Source of the DNA: Dehalococcoidia bacterium
Lineage (GTDB): Bacteria > Chloroflexota > Dehalococcoidia > Dehalococcoidales > CSSed11-197
NCBI GenBank assembly: GCA_003552785.1
Contig: PUOQ01000117.1
Span: 1-8,436, forward strand
Reading direction: 5' to 3'
Length of the DNA stretch: 8,436 nucleotides
Part shown: positions 6,918-8,436 of the stretch, in pieces
Numbering within the stretch: the stretch's first letter is position 1
How the letters are laid out: every line of letters starts with the position of its first letter
The notes under the pieces: model-generated
The model's database searches: none
What the model was told of the DNA's origin: nothing
What the model saw: only the letters and a program-made list of their open reading frames with translations
Position numbers and translations under genes: made by a program

Positions 6918-7096
6918 TTAAGCCGGGTTGAAATCCATACATTCAGGAAGAAGCCATACTTCTTTGTTAATGGTTAGAGGTTATTATAATTTGAGTGCTT
7001 TACAAAAGTATCGGGATTATTATCCAGTTTTTCGGTTGGGCTCCATTTAAAACACAGAAGAGATTAATGAATAGGGCTTAAGAAATATCAAGGAAT
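6918..7096. other. Intergenic stretch with no gene seen
   Basis: This is the rest of the roughly 330-bp gap between the glycosyltransferase start and the tatA stop. I see no credible coding frame. It holds a small inverted repeat, AAGAAG-CCATA-CTTCTT at 6948-6964, and an isolated TATAAT-like box near 6985 without a matching -35. A function for either is not supported. Confidence 0.4.
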
Positions 7097-7097
7097 A

Positions 7098-7149
7098 AAA
7101 AAGCAAGGCAGGGTACAGTTAAGTATATGATTGCCCTGCCTTGCTTTTT
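7098..7149 (-). terminator. Strong intrinsic terminator after tatA
   Basis: The arms 7098-7113 (AAAAAGCAAGGCAGGG) and 7134-7149 (CCCTGCCTTGCTTTTT) pair perfectly over 16 bp around a 20-nt loop. Read on the minus strand, it begins 5 bp after the tatA stop and ends in a U-run. The A/T symmetry means it could also stop plus-strand transcription. Confidence 0.9.
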
Positions 7150-7154
7150 CCGGG

Positions 7155-7514
7155 CTAAGTTTCAGTCGTTGTCTTTTCGGCTTCCGGTTTTGCAGTTTCT
7201 GCTGCGGGGGTTGCTTCAGCAGCAGGAGCAGCCTCTGCTGCGGCCGCGGGTTTGGATTGTATTTCGGCTGTGTCTGCAACAGTTTTGGATTTAGCTTTAA
7301 CAGTTTTCTTTGCGGCTTTTTTGGTTTTACGTTTGGGCTTTTTTTCGGCTTCCTTATCATCCTGCTCATCCGGGTTTTCACCTTTTGCGCTTTTTCTGAA
7401 AGAGCCGATTCCCTGCCCAAGTGCCGAGAAAACCTGTGGCAACTTACCTGCGCCGAAAACAATTAGAATTATAACCAGTACAAGTCCTATCTCTAAAGGG
7501 CCTGGTGGGCGCAT
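7155..7514 (-). CDS. tatA: Sec-independent twin-arginine translocase subunit TatA/TatE-like
   Basis: This 119-aa protein starts at an ATG with AAGGAGG (complement of 7523-7529) 8 nt upstream. The N-terminal half is a canonical TatA: a short membrane helix (residues about 6-21, PLEIGLVLVIILIVFG), the conserved FGxxKLP hinge (F20-P26), and an amphipathic helix (about 27-44, ending FRKSAKG). TatA oligomers form the protein-conducting part of the Tat system that exports folded, often cofactor-bearing proteins across the cytoplasmic membrane. The C-terminal tail is low complexity and long for the family: a lysine-rich block (about residues 54-78) followed by an Ala/Glu/Thr/Pro-rich block (about 87-119). 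No tatC is in the window; TatA alone here means the partner is elsewhere. It has its own promoter and terminator, so it is a monocistronic unit. Confidence 0.93.
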   Translation of the reverse strand: MRPPGPLEIGLVLVIILIVFGAGKLPQVFSALGQGIGSFRKSAKGENPDEQDDKEAEKKPKRKTKKAAKKTVKAKSKTVADTAEIQSKPAAAAEAAPAAEATPAAETAKPEAEKTTTET

Positions 7515-7609
7515 GACAATATCCTCCTTGAATAATAATAAACACCTGAGACGAGCTCCATTTAATGCTTATTTCAGGCAGCAAAATATACAAATACCAC
7601 TTACTTTAA

Positions 7610-7638
7610 ATGATAGCATTGCGAAAAGTTGATTTCAA
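7610..7638 (-). promoter_or_regulatory. Predicted extended -10 promoter of tatA
   Basis: On the minus strand TTGAAA (complement of 7633-7638) and TATCAT (complement of 7610-7615) are separated by exactly 17 bp, each matching 5 of 6 consensus bases, with a TGn extension before the -10. The start near 7603 gives a leader of about 88 nt before the tatA ATG. Confidence 0.7.
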
Positions 7639-7718
7639 ACCCTGTTTCAGTCTATGAGCAAAAACCCTGGTAAAGAAAGGAAATTAAAATTGCACACAAA
7701 AGATTGTAACACTTGGCC

Positions 7719-7794
7719 TGGTGAGCCGCACAGGACTCGAACCTGTAACCGGCTGATTAAGAGTCAGCTGCTCTGCCAGTTGAGCTAGCGGCCC
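7719..7794 (-). tRNA. tRNA-Lys (anticodon CTT)
   Basis: The 76-nt minus-strand sequence folds as a full cloverleaf. The acceptor GGGCCGC pairs with GCGGCTC (one G-U), the D arm is TAGCTCAACTGGCAGAGCA, the anticodon stem GCTGA/TCAGC encloses the loop CTCTTAA, and the T arm has the standard GGTTCGAGTCC core. The anticodon CTT (7759-7761) reads AAG, lysine. The discriminator is A and CCA is encoded in the gene. It lies 204 bp upstream of tatA in the same direction. No intrinsic terminator is visible after it. Confidence 0.97.
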
Positions 7795-7900
7795 ACGAAC
7801 GAAAACATAACTATCTTAAAATATTTGCCCGTGCAAATAAAATGAATTAACGGTAAAGAAGAATCAGGCTTTTGCACCTGCGTTCCTTTGTACAACTGGT

Positions 7901-7929
7901 ATTATATGGGAATATAAGCTTGTTGTAAA
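7901..7929 (-). promoter_or_regulatory. Near-consensus promoter of tRNA-Lys
   Basis: On the minus strand TTTACA (complement of 7924-7929, 5/6) lies 17 bp from a perfect TATAAT (complement of 7901-7906). Transcription would start near 7894, about 100 nt before the tRNA 5' end, giving a leader to be trimmed by RNase P. The strength fits a stable RNA gene. It sits between the transposase 3' end and the tRNA. Confidence 0.7.
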
Positions 7930-8436
7930 GGCAACAGATGCATGGTTACTGTCTCAGATTTGTAGGTTTCTCGTTTAGAGACCTCTTTGATTTATATTAT
8001 AGCCCTCCGGTGATGGATTTTAACACTTTTGCCCAGGGCCGTGATGCGTGAGGCCCTGCAAGAGCAGGTACCCCGGCAGCAAAGTAATCACTGTAATCTT
8101 GATTAATCTTTTTGCTAATTACCTTGCGCACTGTCCTTTGCGGCAGTTTGTATGGCTTTGAGGAAGACCTTGCCGGGTTAAGGTATTTATCCAGTCTGTC
8201 TTCGTACATGGCAACACGCAGCCATAGCATATGCCTTGCCCCCTTAATGCTCCAGCTCATGCCCTGATTTTTCATGCGCCTGACGATCAGCTTGTCGATG
8301 TTACCCTCAATTGCTCCGGTGCCCCCTGGCCCGGAGTGGCCTGTGAGGCCTTTAATGTTTGCCCTGATATAACCGGCAAGCCTTGTGATATCCCGTCGGT
8401 TATCACCCCTGGCAGAGGCTGCTAGATTATCAAGCA
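7930..8436. mobile_element. Insertion sequence of ISLre2 type, one end, boundary not resolved
   Basis: The transposase fragment implies an element entering from the right edge. Its terminus should lie between the transposase stop (7997) and the tRNA promoter (about 7930). This interval holds an imperfect inverted repeat GGTTTCTC-GTTTA-GAGACC (7965-7983) and a GGTTACTGTCTCAG segment near 7944-7957 that could be part of a terminal repeat. The other end is not visible, so neither inverted repeats nor target duplications can be confirmed. Confidence 0.5.
7997..8436 (-). CDS. ISLre2-family (UPF0236) transposase, C-terminal part, 5' end outside window
   Basis: The minus-strand frame is open to the right edge and ends in TAA at 7997-7999, giving the last 145 residues of a protein that in this family is about 450-500 aa. 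The ATG at 8273-8275 is internal, because the frame continues upstream with recognisable family sequence. The pattern LAGYIRANIKGLTGHSG, then GTGAIEGNIDKLIVRRMKNQ and GMSWSIKGARHMLWLR, is the C-terminal core of UPF0236/ISLre2 transposases, cut-and-paste type enzymes; the Glu in GAIEGN is a candidate catalytic acid. Residues after this core form a basic tail (PARSSSKPYKLPQRTVRKVISKK). I see no frameshift or stop in the part shown. Whether the whole element is intact cannot be judged from this window. Confidence 0.82.
   Translation of the reverse strand, partial: LDNLAASARGDNRRDITRLAGYIRANIKGLTGHSGPGGTGAIEGNIDKLIVRRMKNQGMSWSIKGARHMLWLRVAMYEDRLDKYLNPARSSSKPYKLPQRTVRKVISKKINQDYSDYFAAGVPALAGPHASRPWAKVLKSITGGL

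Noticed and set aside
7088..7462. Second minus-strand frame inside tatA with Lys/Pro/Gln-rich product
   Set aside because: It is the shifted frame of the tatA tail and runs through the terminator; no start signal.
7131..7466. Open frame opposite tatA encoding a Cys/Phe/Gly-rich protein
   Set aside because: It is the antisense of the biased lysine/alanine tail of TatA; it has no ribosome site and a composition explained by the overlapping gene.
7835..7848. TTTGC-CCGT-GCAAA inverted repeat in the tRNA leader, considered as an operator or terminator
   Set aside because: Five-bp arms without a U-run, located in the tRNA precursor leader; no known motif and likely chance.
8231..8425. Plus-strand open frame at the right edge
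   Set aside because: It is antisense to the well-supported transposase frame, and its Cys/Pro-rich product resembles nothing known.
1..8436. CRISPR array, rRNA, phage genes or long tandem repeats
   Set aside because: Reading through both strands, I saw no regularly spaced repeats, rRNA core motifs or phage structural genes.

Overview
The window looks like chromosome of an anaerobic, low-to-mid GC Firmicute, most likely a Clostridia/Desulfotomaculum-Peptococcaceae type. The basis is an MttB-type methyltransferase next to its corrinoid protein, strong AGGAG-type ribosome sites with GTG/TTG starts, sigma-A-like promoters, a lone short TatA and an ISLre2/UPF0236 transposase. The taxon is an inference; no marker gene is present.

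Left part (1-1299): the 3' end of an mttB-family methyltransferase gene, cut by the window edge, is followed 20 bp later by an intact corrinoid protein gene. Together they form a one-carbon methyl-transfer module that moves a methyl group from a methylated amine or betaine onto cobalamin. A hairpin-like inverted repeat closes it and is shared with the convergent small cupin gene (1296-1628, minus).

Middle part (1630-5573): a divergent intergenic region with a good promoter leads into three plus-strand genes. These are an ATP-grasp ligase-like protein, a 654-658 aa protein that I do not recognise by name, and a four-helix membrane protein. The C-terminal third of the unrecognised protein shows a papain-like Gln/Cys...His...Asn arrangement. 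No terminator is visible between them, so they are probably one operon. This ligase plus cysteine-hydrolase-like pair is the most unusual content of the window.

Right part (5584-8436, all genes on the minus strand): a GT87/GT-C type polytopic membrane glycosyltransferase converges on the operon. Then come tatA with its own extended -10 promoter and a perfect 16-bp-stem terminator, a tRNA-Lys(CTT) with CCA encoded and a near-consensus promoter, and the C-terminal part of an ISLre2-type transposase that enters from the right edge. The insertion element thus sits just upstream of the tRNA promoter.
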